A DNA stretch of 53,913 nt from Candidatus Sumerlaeia bacterium (GTDB lineage: Bacteria > Sumerlaeota > Sumerlaeia > JADFCW01), in NCBI GenBank assembly GCA_026415575.1, contig JAOAGV010000021.1, forward strand, positions 1 to 53,913, given 5' to 3'. Within the stretch, counting starts at the first letter, position 1; every line of letters starts with the position of its first letter. Below, piece after piece: positions 44,832-53,857 of this stretch. Made by a program: the position numbers and the translations under genes. The notes beneath the pieces are model-generated. The model was given only the letters and a program-made list of their open reading frames with translations, was not told the origin of the DNA and did not search any database.

Positions 44832-46892
44832 ATGGCCAATGAGAATCACAGCCCCGTCAATCCGGAAAAGGAATCGCTGAGCGGCGGCGAAATCGAAGAC
44901 GAACTGTCGCCGATTGATCCGATGCGGATTTTGGGGCGAACAGGCCGGACTCACCCGGACGAAACCGGCGAGGCGCTGGAGGGAGCGGCGCCGTTACCGG
45001 CTACGGGGCCCGAACCGCCTTCTCCGGCTGCTGCGCAATCGCCGGAGCCGCTTCCGGCCAGCGGCGGGGACACACCGTCGGCCGGGATGGAGCCGGCTCT
45101 GGAAGAAGAAGAGGAATCGGCCGCCGAGACCGTCTCGGCCGCAGCCGCCGGCGATGAATTCGGCCAGATGCTCGATGCCTACCTCGACAAGATTCAGGAC
45201 TTTTCGGCCGGCGACATTGTGGAAGCCGAAATTGTGGACGTCAAGCGCACCTATGTTTTGGTAGACGTGGGCGACAAGGCCGAAGGCGTCATCGAGATAG
45301 ACGAATTTGTAGACCCGCAAGGGGAAATTCGCGTGGCCGTCGGCGACCGCATTCCTGTGCGGATTATGGGTCGCGAGACAGAGACCGGCCAAGTCTATGT
45401 GTCCTATCGTCAGGCGGCAGCGGAAATCGCCTGGCAGCGGATCACCGAGGCGGCCAAACAACAAAGCGCCCTGACCGGCCGTGTGGTGCAGGTGGTCAAA
45501 TCGGGCCTGATTGTGGACGTGGGCATTCCGGCGTTTATGCCCGCCTCGCAAATTGACACGTCGCGGGTGGAAAACCTCGACGAGTGGGTCGGCCGGGAAA
45601 TCCAGGTTTGTGTGCTGGAGACCGACCGCGAGCGAAAGCGCGTGATCGTCTCGCGACGCAAATTGCTGCAGGAGGACGCCGAGCGCAAACGCCGCCGGAT
45701 CCTCGAATCCCTCGAAGTCGGACAGGAGCGCGTGGTCCGCGTGCGAAAGATCATGGACTTCGGTGCGTTCGCCGACCTTGGCGGCATAGACGGTCTGATC
45801 CCGCGCTCCGAGGTTTCGTGGGAAATCAACGCCGACCCCAAAGAGTATTTGAAAGAAGGGCGGGACCTGAAGGTTCGCGTCATCAGTGTGGACCGCGAAA
45901 CCGGCCGCATCGCTCTCAGCCGGAAACAAGCGCGGCCCGACCCGTGGGAAAAAATCGAGGAGAAATATCCCCCCGACACCATCGTCAAAGGCAAGGTGGT
46001 CGGCCTTGCCGATTTCGGGGCCTTTGTCAGCCTCGAAGAAGGCGTGCGCGGCCTGATCCATGCCTCCGACCTTTCTTGGGACAAAGGCCCCAAAAAGGTC
46101 GAAGACTATCTGCGGTTGGGCGACACCGTGAAGGCCGTCGTGCTAAGCGTGGACAAGGCGCAGCGCCGCATGTCTCTGGGTCTCAAGCAGGTCACCAAGG
46201 ACCCGTGGCTCGAGGTCGAGGAAAAATTCCCGCCGCAGACGGTCGTGAAGGGAACCGTGACCGCCGTAACTTCCTACGGGGCCTTTGTGCGGCTGACCGA
46301 CGCGATCGAAGGACTCATCCATGTTTCGGACATGTCGTGGGAGAAAAAGCCGAAGTCGCCGTCGCACTATGTCAAAGTCGGCGACGAGGTCGAGGCGATT
46401 GTTCTGCGGCTGGACAGCGAGAAACGGCGGATCAATTTGGGACTGAAGCAAATGGCAAAGAGTCCGTTTGAACGCTTCGTCGAGTCGCATCGCGTGGGAT
46501 CGGTCGTGCAAGGACAGGTCACCAGCGTAACGCCTTATGGCGTGTTTGTGCAACTGGCTCCGGAAGTCGAGGGGCTGATCCACATCTCGCAGTTGGACAC
46601 GGAACGGGTGGAAAAACCCGAGGATGTTGTGAAAGTCGGCGACACAGTCGAGGCAAAGGTGATCAAAATAGACAGCCGGGAACAAAAAATTTCGCTGAGC
46701 CGGCGCGCTTTCCTGAAGGAGCAAGAGTCGCGGGAAGTCGCTGCCTATACACAAAAGACCTCGGCCGTCGGCTTGAACATCGGCGAATTGCTGCGGGAAT
46801 TGAACCTCGCCGACACCGAGCCGCCGCCCGACACTGCGCGGGCGAACCTCAACAATGCGCCCGTGGATTTGGAGGACACGTCCGAGCTGTAG
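44832..46892 (+). CDS. rpsA: 30S ribosomal protein S1
   Basis: 686 residues with six S1 RNA-binding domains (about 120-190, 205-275, 292-365, 380-450, 467-537, 553-622). Repeats such as SYGAFVRLTDAIEGLIHVSD and DFGAFVSLEEGVRGLIHASD are clear. The first 110 residues are an unusual acidic, Pro/Ala/Glu-rich, probably disordered extension not present in E. coli S1. AGGAG ends 11 bases before the ATG at 44832, a long spacing. An ATG at 44822 in another frame opens a six-codon frame that stops inside rpsA. S1 helps mRNA binding to the 30S subunit. Confidence 0.93.
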   Translation: MANENHSPVNPEKESLSGGEIEDELSPIDPMRILGRTGRTHPDETGEALEGAAPLPATGPEPPSPAAAQSPEPLPASGGDTPSAGMEPALEEEEESAAETVSAAAAGDEFGQMLDAYLDKIQDFSAGDIVEAEIVDVKRTYVLVDVGDKAEGVIEIDEFVDPQGEIRVAVGDRIPVRIMGRETETGQVYVSYRQAAAEIAWQRITEAAKQQSALTGRVVQVVKSGLIVDVGIPAFMPASQIDTSRVENLDEWVGREIQVCVLETDRERKRVIVSRRKLLQEDAERKRRRILESLEVGQERVVRVRKIMDFGAFADLGGIDGLIPRSEVSWEINADPKEYLKEGRDLKVRVISVDRETGRIALSRKQARPDPWEKIEEKYPPDTIVKGKVVGLADFGAFVSLEEGVRGLIHASDLSWDKGPKKVEDYLRLGDTVKAVVLSVDKAQRRMSLGLKQVTKDPWLEVEEKFPPQTVVKGTVTAVTSYGAFVRLTDAIEGLIHVSDMSWEKKPKSPSHYVKVGDEVEAIVLRLDSEKRRINLGLKQMAKSPFERFVESHRVGSVVQGQVTSVTPYGVFVQLAPEVEGLIHISQLDTERVEKPEDVVKVGDTVEAKVIKIDSREQKISLSRRAFLKEQESREVAAYTQKTSAVGLNIGELLRELNLADTEPPPDTARANLNNAPVDLEDTSEL

Positions 46893-46906
46893 GAGTCGAA
46901 ATCGCA

Positions 46907-46980
46907 CCCCACGCAACAGGGCCGGCGCGCCCGAATCTCCGCCGGCAGTAGTTTGTGGGTGGGGCGACTAACCTTTTTTT
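46907..46980 (+). terminator. Probable rpsA terminator
   Basis: An outer stem CCCCAC (46907-46912) with GTGGGG (46959-46964) encloses an inner 7-bp hairpin GCCGGCG / CGCCGGC (46921-46927 with 46940-46946), followed by TAACC and seven T ending at 46980. The two-storey fold and the T-run 15 bases past the rpsA stop region support a terminator. Confidence 0.5.
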
Positions 46981-47090
46981 GAGCTTGACGGTCGGATAGA
47001 CAGAAAGAGAAGAACTCCCGTTTGTGTTGAAAGAAACACAGGGAAAAAAACGAATAGTAGTACAATGCCCCCCCTTAAGGAGGAGGAACA

Positions 47091-48509
47091 ATGAACAGTC
47101 AGAGTGTGAGTCGGAGAGGATTTCTCCAAACCTCGGCAGGATTCCTCGCCGGCAGTGCAGCCATGATCGAGGCCTACAAGTCTTGGGCGGCCGAAGCCGC
47201 GCCTGCCGCTGCGCCAGCCGCAGGAGGCGCCCCCGACGACCGGCCCTTCAAAGTCGGCCTCATCGGCTGCGGCAGTCAGGCCCGGCTGAACCTGATGCCG
47301 GCGGCCCTGCGCGTGCCCGGCTGGAAGTTCACGGCCGTCTGCGACGTGCTGCCCGCGCGCGCCCAAGACGCCAACAAAATCGCCGGCGGACAGGCCAAAA
47401 TTTATGACGACTGGCGGACCCTTCTCAAAGAAGCCGACATGGACGCTGTCATGATCGTGACGCCCTTGAAGTTTCACAAGGAAATGGTCGAGGAAGCCTT
47501 CAAGTGCGGCCGCCATGTGTTCTGCGAGAAAACCATGGCCTATGACATCCCCTCCTGCAAGTCCATGATCAAAGCGCAAATGGCCGCCGGCAAAATCCTC
47601 CAAATCGGCCATCACCTCCGCTACCACCCCCTCTATCACTTTGCCAAGGGGCACTACATTGACAAAGGACTGCTCGGCAAAATCAACAACATCATCTGTC
47701 AGTGGAACCGCAATGGCACATGGCGCAAACCCGCCGAGCCGATGCAGGGTGTGGATTACAAAAAGTGGGGCTATGAAACCGAAGACGAAGTGCTGAACTG
47801 GCGGCTTTACCGCAAGTATTCCGGCGGATTGATGACCGAACTGGCCAGCCACCAGCTCGACATCATGAACTGGTTCATGGAAGACAAAATGCCCGAAGCA
47901 ATCGTCGGCGTCGGCAAAATTGACAACGACGACAGCAAGATGGGTGCCAATCTTCCGAAACGCGACATCTTCGACAACGTCCACCTCATTTATGAATATC
48001 CCGACGGCATCCAGCTGACCTATCAGTCCATCACCACCAACTCGTTCAGCCCGTTCGGCGAGGCCTTCGAGATCATTCAGGGCGAAAAGGGCACGCTGAT
48101 CATGGCGCACCTGTCGAAACTCTGCGGCCTGTTCTTCCTCGAACCCGGCGTGCAGGAACAGCTGTGGATGCCTGCCGCCCACCGCGAGCCGCTGAGCAGT
48201 CCGAACGTGGTTCACAAGGAACACAAGGCCGGCATCGTTCTGAACGGCACACCTTCGCCGGGAACGCGTCTGGAAAAAGTTGCCGGAATGGACATCGTGG
48301 ACCTTGTGGACACCGCCACGGCCACGTTGAAAAAGGCGACCTATGAGATCGAACTGACTGGATTTAAGCAGTGCGTGCTCGACAAGCTCAACCCGTTCTG
48401 CGACGGCATGGTCGGCTTGAAGAGCGCCGTGCCCGCTTTGCTGGGCCTCGAGGCGATGGAAAAGAAAACCCGCTTGGAAGTGCCGAAAGACATCCTGTCG
48501 CTGGCGTGA
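47091..48509 (+). CDS. Tat-exported Gfo/Idh/MocA-family oxidoreductase (second copy)
   Basis: 472 residues. Twin-arginine signal SRRGFLQTSAGFLAG (7-21), then an Ala/Pro-rich mature N-terminus. Rossmann motif GLIGCGSQARLN begins at residue 56 and the catalytic Lys147 is in CEKTM. The substrate domain includes SGGLMTELASHQLDIMNWFM, typical of exported members of the family in Planctomycetota and Lentisphaerota. The product probably oxidises a sugar or sugar derivative in the periplasm. TAAGGAGGAGGAA precedes the ATG. It ends in a strong terminator. Only distantly similar to the protein at 30332-31636. Confidence 0.92.
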   Translation: MNSQSVSRRGFLQTSAGFLAGSAAMIEAYKSWAAEAAPAAAPAAGGAPDDRPFKVGLIGCGSQARLNLMPAALRVPGWKFTAVCDVLPARAQDANKIAGGQAKIYDDWRTLLKEADMDAVMIVTPLKFHKEMVEEAFKCGRHVFCEKTMAYDIPSCKSMIKAQMAAGKILQIGHHLRYHPLYHFAKGHYIDKGLLGKINNIICQWNRNGTWRKPAEPMQGVDYKKWGYETEDEVLNWRLYRKYSGGLMTELASHQLDIMNWFMEDKMPEAIVGVGKIDNDDSKMGANLPKRDIFDNVHLIYEYPDGIQLTYQSITTNSFSPFGEAFEIIQGEKGTLIMAHLSKLCGLFFLEPGVQEQLWMPAAHREPLSSPNVVHKEHKAGIVLNGTPSPGTRLEKVAGMDIVDLVDTATATLKKATYEIELTGFKQCVLDKLNPFCDGMVGLKSAVPALLGLEAMEKKTRLEVPKDILSLA

Positions 48510-48542
48510 CCGCTGTCGGATACGCACCAAAGCGCAAGTCAA

Positions 48543-48580
48543 ACAAAAGCCGCTGTCTTACACGAGACAGCGGCTTTTGT
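48543..48580 (+). terminator. Strong intrinsic terminator after the oxidoreductase gene
   Basis: A perfect 16-bp stem (ACAAAAGCCGCTGTCT with its complement) and the six-base loop TACACG, with A-rich and T-rich stem ends so that it can act in both directions. It starts 34 bases after the stop. Confidence 0.9.
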
Positions 48581-48634
48581 ATTTCCTTGAGCCGAATAAC
48601 ATGGCTGCCCTGTTCACAGCCGTTCCGCCTAACA

Positions 48635-48732
48635 TGGCCTTTGGCACAACCAAAGAGCTAAGAGGCCAGAGGTTGGAGGTTGGAAAAGATTTTCGCAAAT
48701 TGGCTGGATGTTTAGACCGAAGAGTGTAGGTC
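48635..48732 (+). repeat. R3 repeat, copy b
   Basis: Direct repeat of 48918-49009 and inverted relative to 6242-6343. It includes GGCCTTTGGCACAACCAAAG, then AGAGGTTGGAGGTTGGAAAA and GCAAATTGGC. Confidence 0.75.
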
Positions 48733-48800
48733 GAAATTGTATGGTAAAGAAGTTCAAACAACATGCAGTTGAAACATCGGTTCATGGTAGTTCCGCGGGT

Positions 48801-48862
48801 GGAGGGACGTGTTCCACCGCGTCCGGATCGAAAATACGGTCGGGGTGGAACCCGACCCTCCA
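48801..48862. repeat. R2 repeat, inverted pair
   Basis: Two hairpin units in opposite orientation: GGAGGGACGTGTTCCACCGC plus GTCC (48801-48824) and, on the minus strand, TGGAGGGTCGGGTTCCACCC plus CGACCG (48837-48862). The pair sits between two direct R3 copies. The surrounding 48581-49073 holds no credible gene. Confidence 0.75.
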
Positions 48863-48917
48863 CCATAATGTGAATTACATATGTGTGGGTCTGTTTCCAA
48901 CGTCTTCCATCCCTAAT

Positions 48918-49009
48918 GCGGCCCTTGGCCACAACCAAAGAGGTCAGAGGCAAAAGGTTGGAAGTTGGAAAAGACTTTCACAAATCGGCAAGATGTCGAG
49001 ACGAAGGAA
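48918..49009 (+). repeat. R3 repeat, copy c
   Basis: Second direct R3 copy, 185 bases after copy b. It carries CCCTTGGCCACAACCAAAGA and GGTTGGAAGTTGGAAAAGAC. Confidence 0.75.
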
Positions 49010-49073
49010 TTTAAAGCGGGGTGTTGGGTGACGCGGGCCGCATTTGGCAGACGATTCGGCAGACATGTCGTTT

Positions 49074-50084
49074 TTATTCGCTCAATTGGGGCAGGAGAAT
49101 TTTAACATGGCCCCTGCGGCGCAAGTCCGCCGCCCAGGATTTGCGCACCTCCTCGAGCCGTTTCTCGAAGAGCATCTCGCGCGGGGTTCGCTTGCGGATC
49201 AGCTGGAAAATATGGATACCTTTTTCCGTGCGGACGGGCGCGGAGATTTGCCCGCGTTCGAGCGATGCCACCGCCTCTAAAATGGGTTTTTGCAGAGTGT
49301 TCCCGCCCAGCCAGCCAAGGTCGCCGCCGGTCTGGCGCGCGGCCTTGTCGTCGGATTGCTCGCGGGCCAGCGTGGCAAAGGGCGTGCCTTGTCGGAGTTG
49401 TTCGAGATATTGCAAAATGCGCCGGTCCGCCTGCTGAATATCGCTTGCCGTCGGTGTGTCGGGCAGACGGACCAGAATATGCGCCAGACGGTATTCCACC
49501 AACGGGGCCCCGCGCCGCTTCAACTGCTCGGTGTAGGATGTCACGTCGTTCTCGGTGATCCGGACACGCCGCGCCAGAGCGGCCTGCGTAACGTAGGCGC
49601 GGGTTTCGCGGTCGCGCAAATGGGCCTTATACGCTTCAAGGTCCCAGCCGCGTCGTTCCAAGGCGCTCAAGAACGCCGATTCCGACGAAAACATCTCCTT
49701 CTGCTCTTTGACAATGGCCTCGACCCGGTTGGCAATGACCTCTTCGGGAATTTCCTTGATCTCCTCGCGCGCCGCCTGCGCCAGAAGACGCTCTTCGATC
49801 ATCGCGTTGAGAACGGAGCGAAGTTCGGCAACCGTACCCTGCGGGACCGTGGCGGTCAGCGGAACTTCGCCGAAGGCGGCTTGGAGCAACTCTTTTTCGG
49901 TGATGATTTCTTGGTTGACGCGCGCGGCCACGCGGTCGAGCACGCGCGGTCCGGAACGGGCAGCGGCGAAAAACGCGGGGGCCAAGAGCCCCAGTGCCAC
50001 CCCCAGAAGGGCGGCGATGCCTGCTTCTTTCCGGCAGAAACTCCTCCTGCCCGATTTTTCTCTATGAGACTGGCGTGCAAACAT
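49074..50084 (-). CDS. SurA/PpiC-type periplasmic chaperone with one parvulin domain
   Basis: 336 residues with an N-terminal signal or anchor (IAALLGVALGLLAPAFFAAA). A SurA-N-like helical chaperone region starts at 48 (VLDRVAARVNQEIITEKELL) and a single parvulin domain lies at about 198-292 (EYRLAHILVRLPD, GGDLGWLGGNTLQKPILEAV, GKGIHIFQLI-type end). Escherichia SurA has two parvulin domains; one is common outside Proteobacteria. It assists folding of outer-membrane proteins, which fits a diderm cell. Start ATG 50084; downstream of the lipoprotein gene on the same strand. Confidence 0.9.
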   Translation of the reverse strand: MFARQSHREKSGRRSFCRKEAGIAALLGVALGLLAPAFFAAARSGPRVLDRVAARVNQEIITEKELLQAAFGEVPLTATVPQGTVAELRSVLNAMIEERLLAQAAREEIKEIPEEVIANRVEAIVKEQKEMFSSESAFLSALERRGWDLEAYKAHLRDRETRAYVTQAALARRVRITENDVTSYTEQLKRRGAPLVEYRLAHILVRLPDTPTASDIQQADRRILQYLEQLRQGTPFATLAREQSDDKAARQTGGDLGWLGGNTLQKPILEAVASLERGQISAPVRTEKGIHIFQLIRKRTPREMLFEKRLEEVRKSWAADLRRRGHVKILLPQLSE

Positions 50085-50283
50085 GTTTTTGGATGGATGC
50101 TATTTCCGGTTCTTGGTGTTGCTGGGAAAAGCCCCGACCTGCAGATTTACACGGACTCACATTGATATTGCCGCCAATCAGCGAAATCGGCGAATGGTTT
50201 TACTAATTGGTCTAACCAATACGTACGCACCTCACACCGCGTCGGTCCTTCAGACGATCCGTGTAACAAGATGCTGCTTTGTT

Positions 50284-50814
50284 TTATTTCACACTTTCCT
50301 GCGGCATAACTTTCAGCCAGCGAAGCAGGCGTGTTCCCAATTTGCCCGATGCTTGTCCCTCGTTTTTCTGCGGGGGAACGGGTTCGTTGGCCGACTCAGG
50401 CACGGCAAACGGTCGCGTGCCCGGTCCCGGCTCGATCGCAGGCGGGTTTGCCGGCGCCGCTGTTTCCGAGGCAGCCTCGACCGGCTTGGTCATGCTCAAG
50501 CTTTCCTGCGTGGCCCGAAGCGAGGCCTTCAGGTCCTCGCTGTAGCGTTTATACATGTCTGCGCGCTTGGCATATTGCTGAGCCAACGCCTCATTCTTGG
50601 CTGCTTGGGCCTCTTCGCTCAGGAGAAAGCAATCGTAGGCCAAGACCCAATAAGCTTGGGCCATGTTCTCATAAAACGTCAAAATATCCCTGTGAACCTG
50701 CTGCTGAAGCTCCTCGTTGTGGCGCTGGGCGCGCGAAAGCGACCAAGGTGTGGCACATGCAACACCCAACGCGGCGACACCCACAATGACCGCGACTGAC
50801 CGCGTTTGTCTCAT
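50284..50814 (-). CDS. Putative lipoprotein with coiled-coil region
   Basis: 176 residues. The signal peptide ends in LGVAC, a lipobox-like sequence with Cys20, so lipidation is likely. Residues 30-105 are helical and charged, probably a coiled coil (RAQRHNEELQQQVHRDILTF, then AEDLKASLRATQ-like end). The tail is Pro/Ala-rich and disordered. No family is recognised. It lies upstream of the SurA-like gene on the same strand, separated by 199 bases in which I see no gene. An envelope role is inferred from the signal only. Confidence 0.7.
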   Translation of the reverse strand: MRQTRSVAVIVGVAALGVACATPWSLSRAQRHNEELQQQVHRDILTFYENMAQAYWVLAYDCFLLSEEAQAAKNEALAQQYAKRADMYKRYSEDLKASLRATQESLSMTKPVEAASETAAPANPPAIEPGPGTRPFAVPESANEPVPPQKNEGQASGKLGTRLLRWLKVMPQESVK

Positions 50815-51167
50815 TCGGAACCCTCCAACGTGGAAATGGTCTTATCCTTCAATTGTCTGCCCAATATTTCGCACGACAGGCAGGGGAAAAATGACCAAGC
50901 CGGCGCCTTGCGTCAACGGTTTTTCGCGGCCTGCGCCGACAGGAGACATTTAACGCTGTCTGTTCCATGGGCTTCCATATTTTACTTGACTCAACGCGCG
51001 GGGGGCAATTGTTAGGACGTTGTGCAGGCCGGCGTTTCTGGACTGTGCGAAGCGGCGTGGGGGCGGCGGCGCTTTCCCGCGCACAGGCCAAGACGGTTGG
51101 GCTGTGACCGTGCTTTCCAATCCAAAACCACCGGCCGCGACTTGAAACCACTCGGAAAGGAGTTCCC
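50815..51167. other. Divergent gap between the lipoprotein and permease genes
   Basis: 353 bases, G+C-rich, several short dyads, no recognised RNA gene, riboswitch or coding frame. Promoters for both flanking genes are expected here. Confidence 0.4.
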
Positions 51168-52526
51168 ATGCAAGACACTTCCAACATGTCCGTGCCTCAA
51201 GCGCAACTGACTTTGTTCCGCGCCGTCTGCATCATTGTGGGTGTGATTGTCGGCTCCGGTATTTTTCAGACGCCGCCTGCAATTGCGCACATGGTCTCGA
51301 ACTGGGCAGGCCTCTCGCCCTTGGCATGGCTGCTGCTGGTCTGGGTGATCGGAGGAATCATCGCGTTGCTCGGCGCGTTGTGCTATGCGGAGCTGGCGAC
51401 CACCTATCCGCGGCAGGGCGGTGACTACGTCTATCTGAACCGCGCGTTCGGCGGGTGGTGCGGATTTATGTTCGGCTGGGCCCGTCTGGCTGTGATTCAG
51501 GGCGGCTCGATCGGCGCGATTGCGTTTGTGTTCGGCGACTATGCCACACGATTTTTGAGCTTGGGAAAATACTCGGCCGCCATTTACGCGGGAGCCGCCA
51601 CGGTGATTCTAACCGCCATCAATATCATCGGGGTGCGCGAGGGAACACTGACGCAGAACGTTCTGACGATTATCAAGGTGGCAGGACTGGCGATTGTGTT
51701 TCTTGTGGCGCTTTTGCTGAATCCTTCGCAGGCGGGTGCGGCGCCGGCCGCTGTCGAGGGCGGCGGCAACTTTGCGCTGGCCATGGTGTTGATCGCATGG
51801 ACTTACGGCGGCTGGAATGAGATTGCCTACATCACGGCCGAGGTGAGGAATCCCACGCGAAACATCGCGCGGTCGCTGATCATCGGCGTGGCCGCCGTGA
51901 CGCTCATCTACGTGCTGGTCAACTGGGCGTTTCTTCACAGCCTCGGCTTGGAGGGCATGAAAGGCTCGTCGGCGGTGGCTGCCGATGTGTTGAAAATTAA
52001 GTTCGGGGAAGCCGGCGCGCGGCTCATCGCCGCCCTGATTATGATCTCGGCTTTGGGCGCGTTGAATGGTTTCATTTTCACCAGCGCACGGGTCTATTAT
52101 GCCATGGGCACCGAACATCGGCTGCTGTCGCCTCTGGGGGTCTGGAGCCAGCGGTTCGGCACGCCCGTTGTCGCGCTGATTGTTCAGGGCGTGATTATCC
52201 TTACGCTGATTCTTGCGTTTGGCGACAGCAAGGGGTTCGAGCGCATGGTCAAGTTCACGGCAGCGGTTTTCTGGGCTTTTATTGCCTTGACCACCATTTC
52301 GCTGATTGTGCTGCGCGAGGACCGCTCGGTCGAACATCGCCCCTGGCGTGTCCCCCTCTATCCGTTTGTGCCGATAGCGTTTTGCAACTTTGCCCTGTTC
52401 ATGGTCTATCGCAGCATAGACTATGCACCGGTGGAGACGAAATGGGCGGTGATTGTCTTGGCAATCGGTCTGCCGCTCTATTGGCTTTCGCTGGCAACGG
52501 GCGGGGTTAAAACGGTGACAGAGTAG
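51168..52526 (+). CDS. APC-superfamily amino acid permease
   Basis: 452 residues, about 12 membrane segments. TM1 has the APC signature VGVIVGSGIFQTPP, with the unwound GSGIF segment that binds the amino-acid backbone. YAELATTYPRQGGDYVYLNR follows TM2-3, and EIAYITAEVRNPTRNI is the conserved TM6-7 loop. The family resemblance is to LAT/YhdG-like amino acid exchangers; the substrate cannot be read. AAAGGAGTT precedes the ATG. It ends 32 bases before a clear terminator. Confidence 0.92.
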   Translation: MQDTSNMSVPQAQLTLFRAVCIIVGVIVGSGIFQTPPAIAHMVSNWAGLSPLAWLLLVWVIGGIIALLGALCYAELATTYPRQGGDYVYLNRAFGGWCGFMFGWARLAVIQGGSIGAIAFVFGDYATRFLSLGKYSAAIYAGAATVILTAINIIGVREGTLTQNVLTIIKVAGLAIVFLVALLLNPSQAGAAPAAVEGGGNFALAMVLIAWTYGGWNEIAYITAEVRNPTRNIARSLIIGVAAVTLIYVLVNWAFLHSLGLEGMKGSSAVAADVLKIKFGEAGARLIAALIMISALGALNGFIFTSARVYYAMGTEHRLLSPLGVWSQRFGTPVVALIVQGVIILTLILAFGDSKGFERMVKFTAAVFWAFIALTTISLIVLREDRSVEHRPWRVPLYPFVPIAFCNFALFMVYRSIDYAPVETKWAVIVLAIGLPLYWLSLATGGVKTVTE

Positions 52527-52558
52527 GTGGTGCTGGAACGGGTTGGGCAAAAAAACAG

Positions 52559-52596
52559 AACAGCGTCGGCAATCCTGCGGCCGGCGCTGTTTTTTT
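52559..52596 (+). terminator. Intrinsic terminator after the permease gene
   Basis: A 12-bp stem AACAGCGTCGGC / GCCGGCGCTGTT (one G-T pair), nine-base loop, followed by TTTTTTT. Classic rho-independent form. Confidence 0.9.
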
Positions 52597-52729
52597 ACGC
52601 ACGATGCACTCGCTCTGGTTTTGACGGCAGCGGCCGAGGCAAGAAATTGCGCCCTATTATTGGGTCGGCAGGTCGGGGAGTGTCGGTTTTCTTATGTCTG
52701 CAACTGCGGCGAAGGTGTAAGTTCTGTTT

Positions 52730-53836
52730 CTATTCTTGTGCGCTTACAGCCGCCTCGATTTTTTCAATTTCCCGTGCCGACAGCACCTCGCCGTATTCGA
52801 TCCCGTCGCCATAGCGCTTCAGGTCCATATGGATGAGGCTCCAGACGCGGTTGGTGTTGTGAGCCACAATCGTGCCGAGAGCGTCCTTGCCCCAGAATAC
52901 GCCGCGCCATTTGTGCTTGCCGACCTTGATGGTGAAGGTTCGGCCCCGCACCCACCGGCCGTTCGCCGTCGCTTCCGTGGTGCCGCCGCCGGACTGCGGC
53001 TGCGACGGCTGGGACAGAACGCGCAAGGTGTTGGCCTCGGCCGGATTGTCGAGATGATACAGCAGGGCGTCGCGATCCCACCGCATGGTGCTCTCCATCC
53101 ATTGGAGAATGCCCTGCGAGAGCATGCCGACGCGGTGCGGCTGATAGGGCGCCAAACAGACGCCCTTGGGTTGGAGACGTCCGTCGGCTTCCGCCACGTA
53201 GATCAGATCGTATCCTTTGCTTTCGACATGTTGGCGGTAAATGCCCAGCTCGCCGCCGTTCCAGCGGACCAGCGTGCCGTCGGGAAAGAGATTTTGCGAA
53301 GCGGGTGAGACCTTGCTTTGCGCCACGGCCTGCTGGAAGGCCTGATCCATTTCACTGGCGGAAGGCGGGGCTGGCGTGGCAGCGGCTTTCGGCGGCGGAG
53401 TTGGCCGCATCTCCGACGGGCGCACCGGCTCCGGCCTCTGATACTCGTCTTCCGGAGGAAGATCCGACCGCGGCACTTCGATTTCCAGCTCATAGACGCC
53501 GTCGGCGCCCAACCGGATCTTTCCATCCTCGGTTGCCAGAGAAGCCGCCGCCCGCGGGCTGACCGAGCGGGCGGCAGCCACGCTCTCAGCTTGGGGCCCT
53601 TCGATCTGTCCGGGTTTCATGGGTCCTGAGTCGTAGACAGGCTCAACGGCGTCGGACCCGCGGGGCTGGTGGACGGGGCCGCGGCGAAGATACGGACTCA
53701 TTCCGGGCGACAGGATCATGCGTTCCAGCTGGTCAAGATAAGCGCGCTCATGCGCTCCCATTGTCTTGCCGCCGGTTTGCGGGATGACGAATTCTTTTTC
53801 GGTTTTCCTCGGTTTGGATTTTCTTCTGCCGAACAA
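52730..53836 (-). CDS. Hypothetical protein with disordered middle and conserved C-terminal domain
   Basis: 368 residues from TTG 53836, or 343 from ATG 53761. No family recognised. Basic N-terminus (FGRRKSKPRK), a Pro/Ala/Glu-rich middle up to about 185, then a denser C-terminal domain (LFPDGTLVRWNGGELGIYRQ, then YDLIYVAEADG, KWRGVFWGKDALGTIVAHNT, IHMDLKRYGDGIEYGEVLS). No signal peptide or membrane segment. A TATAAT lies 15 bases upstream of the TTG, which would give a very short leader and may favour the downstream ATG. Convergent with the permease. Confidence 0.7.
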   Translation of the reverse strand: MFGRRKSKPRKTEKEFVIPQTGGKTMGAHERAYLDQLERMILSPGMSPYLRRGPVHQPRGSDAVEPVYDSGPMKPGQIEGPQAESVAAARSVSPRAAASLATEDGKIRLGADGVYELEIEVPRSDLPPEDEYQRPEPVRPSEMRPTPPPKAAATPAPPSASEMDQAFQQAVAQSKVSPASQNLFPDGTLVRWNGGELGIYRQHVESKGYDLIYVAEADGRLQPKGVCLAPYQPHRVGMLSQGILQWMESTMRWDRDALLYHLDNPAEANTLRVLSQPSQPQSGGGTTEATANGRWVRGRTFTIKVGKHKWRGVFWGKDALGTIVAHNTNRVWSLIHMDLKRYGDGIEYGEVLSAREIEKIEAAVSAQE

Positions 53837-53851
53837 TGTTCTACTCAGCGC

Positions 53852-53857
53852 ATTATA
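53852..53857 (-). promoter_or_regulatory. Candidate -10 box
   Basis: A perfect TATAAT on the minus strand, 15 bases before the TTG codon of the hypothetical gene. No good -35 hexamer is found 16-18 bases upstream. Confidence 0.35.

Noticed and set aside
48558-48953. Minus-strand frame of about 130 codons with VEGRVPPRP and GRGGTRPS segments
   Set aside because: Made of R2 and R3 repeats read as protein; the same peptides arise at every R2 copy.
50815-51167. Structured RNA (SRP RNA or riboswitch) in the G+C-rich gap
   Set aside because: Only short dyads are seen; no conserved core of a known RNA class was recognised.
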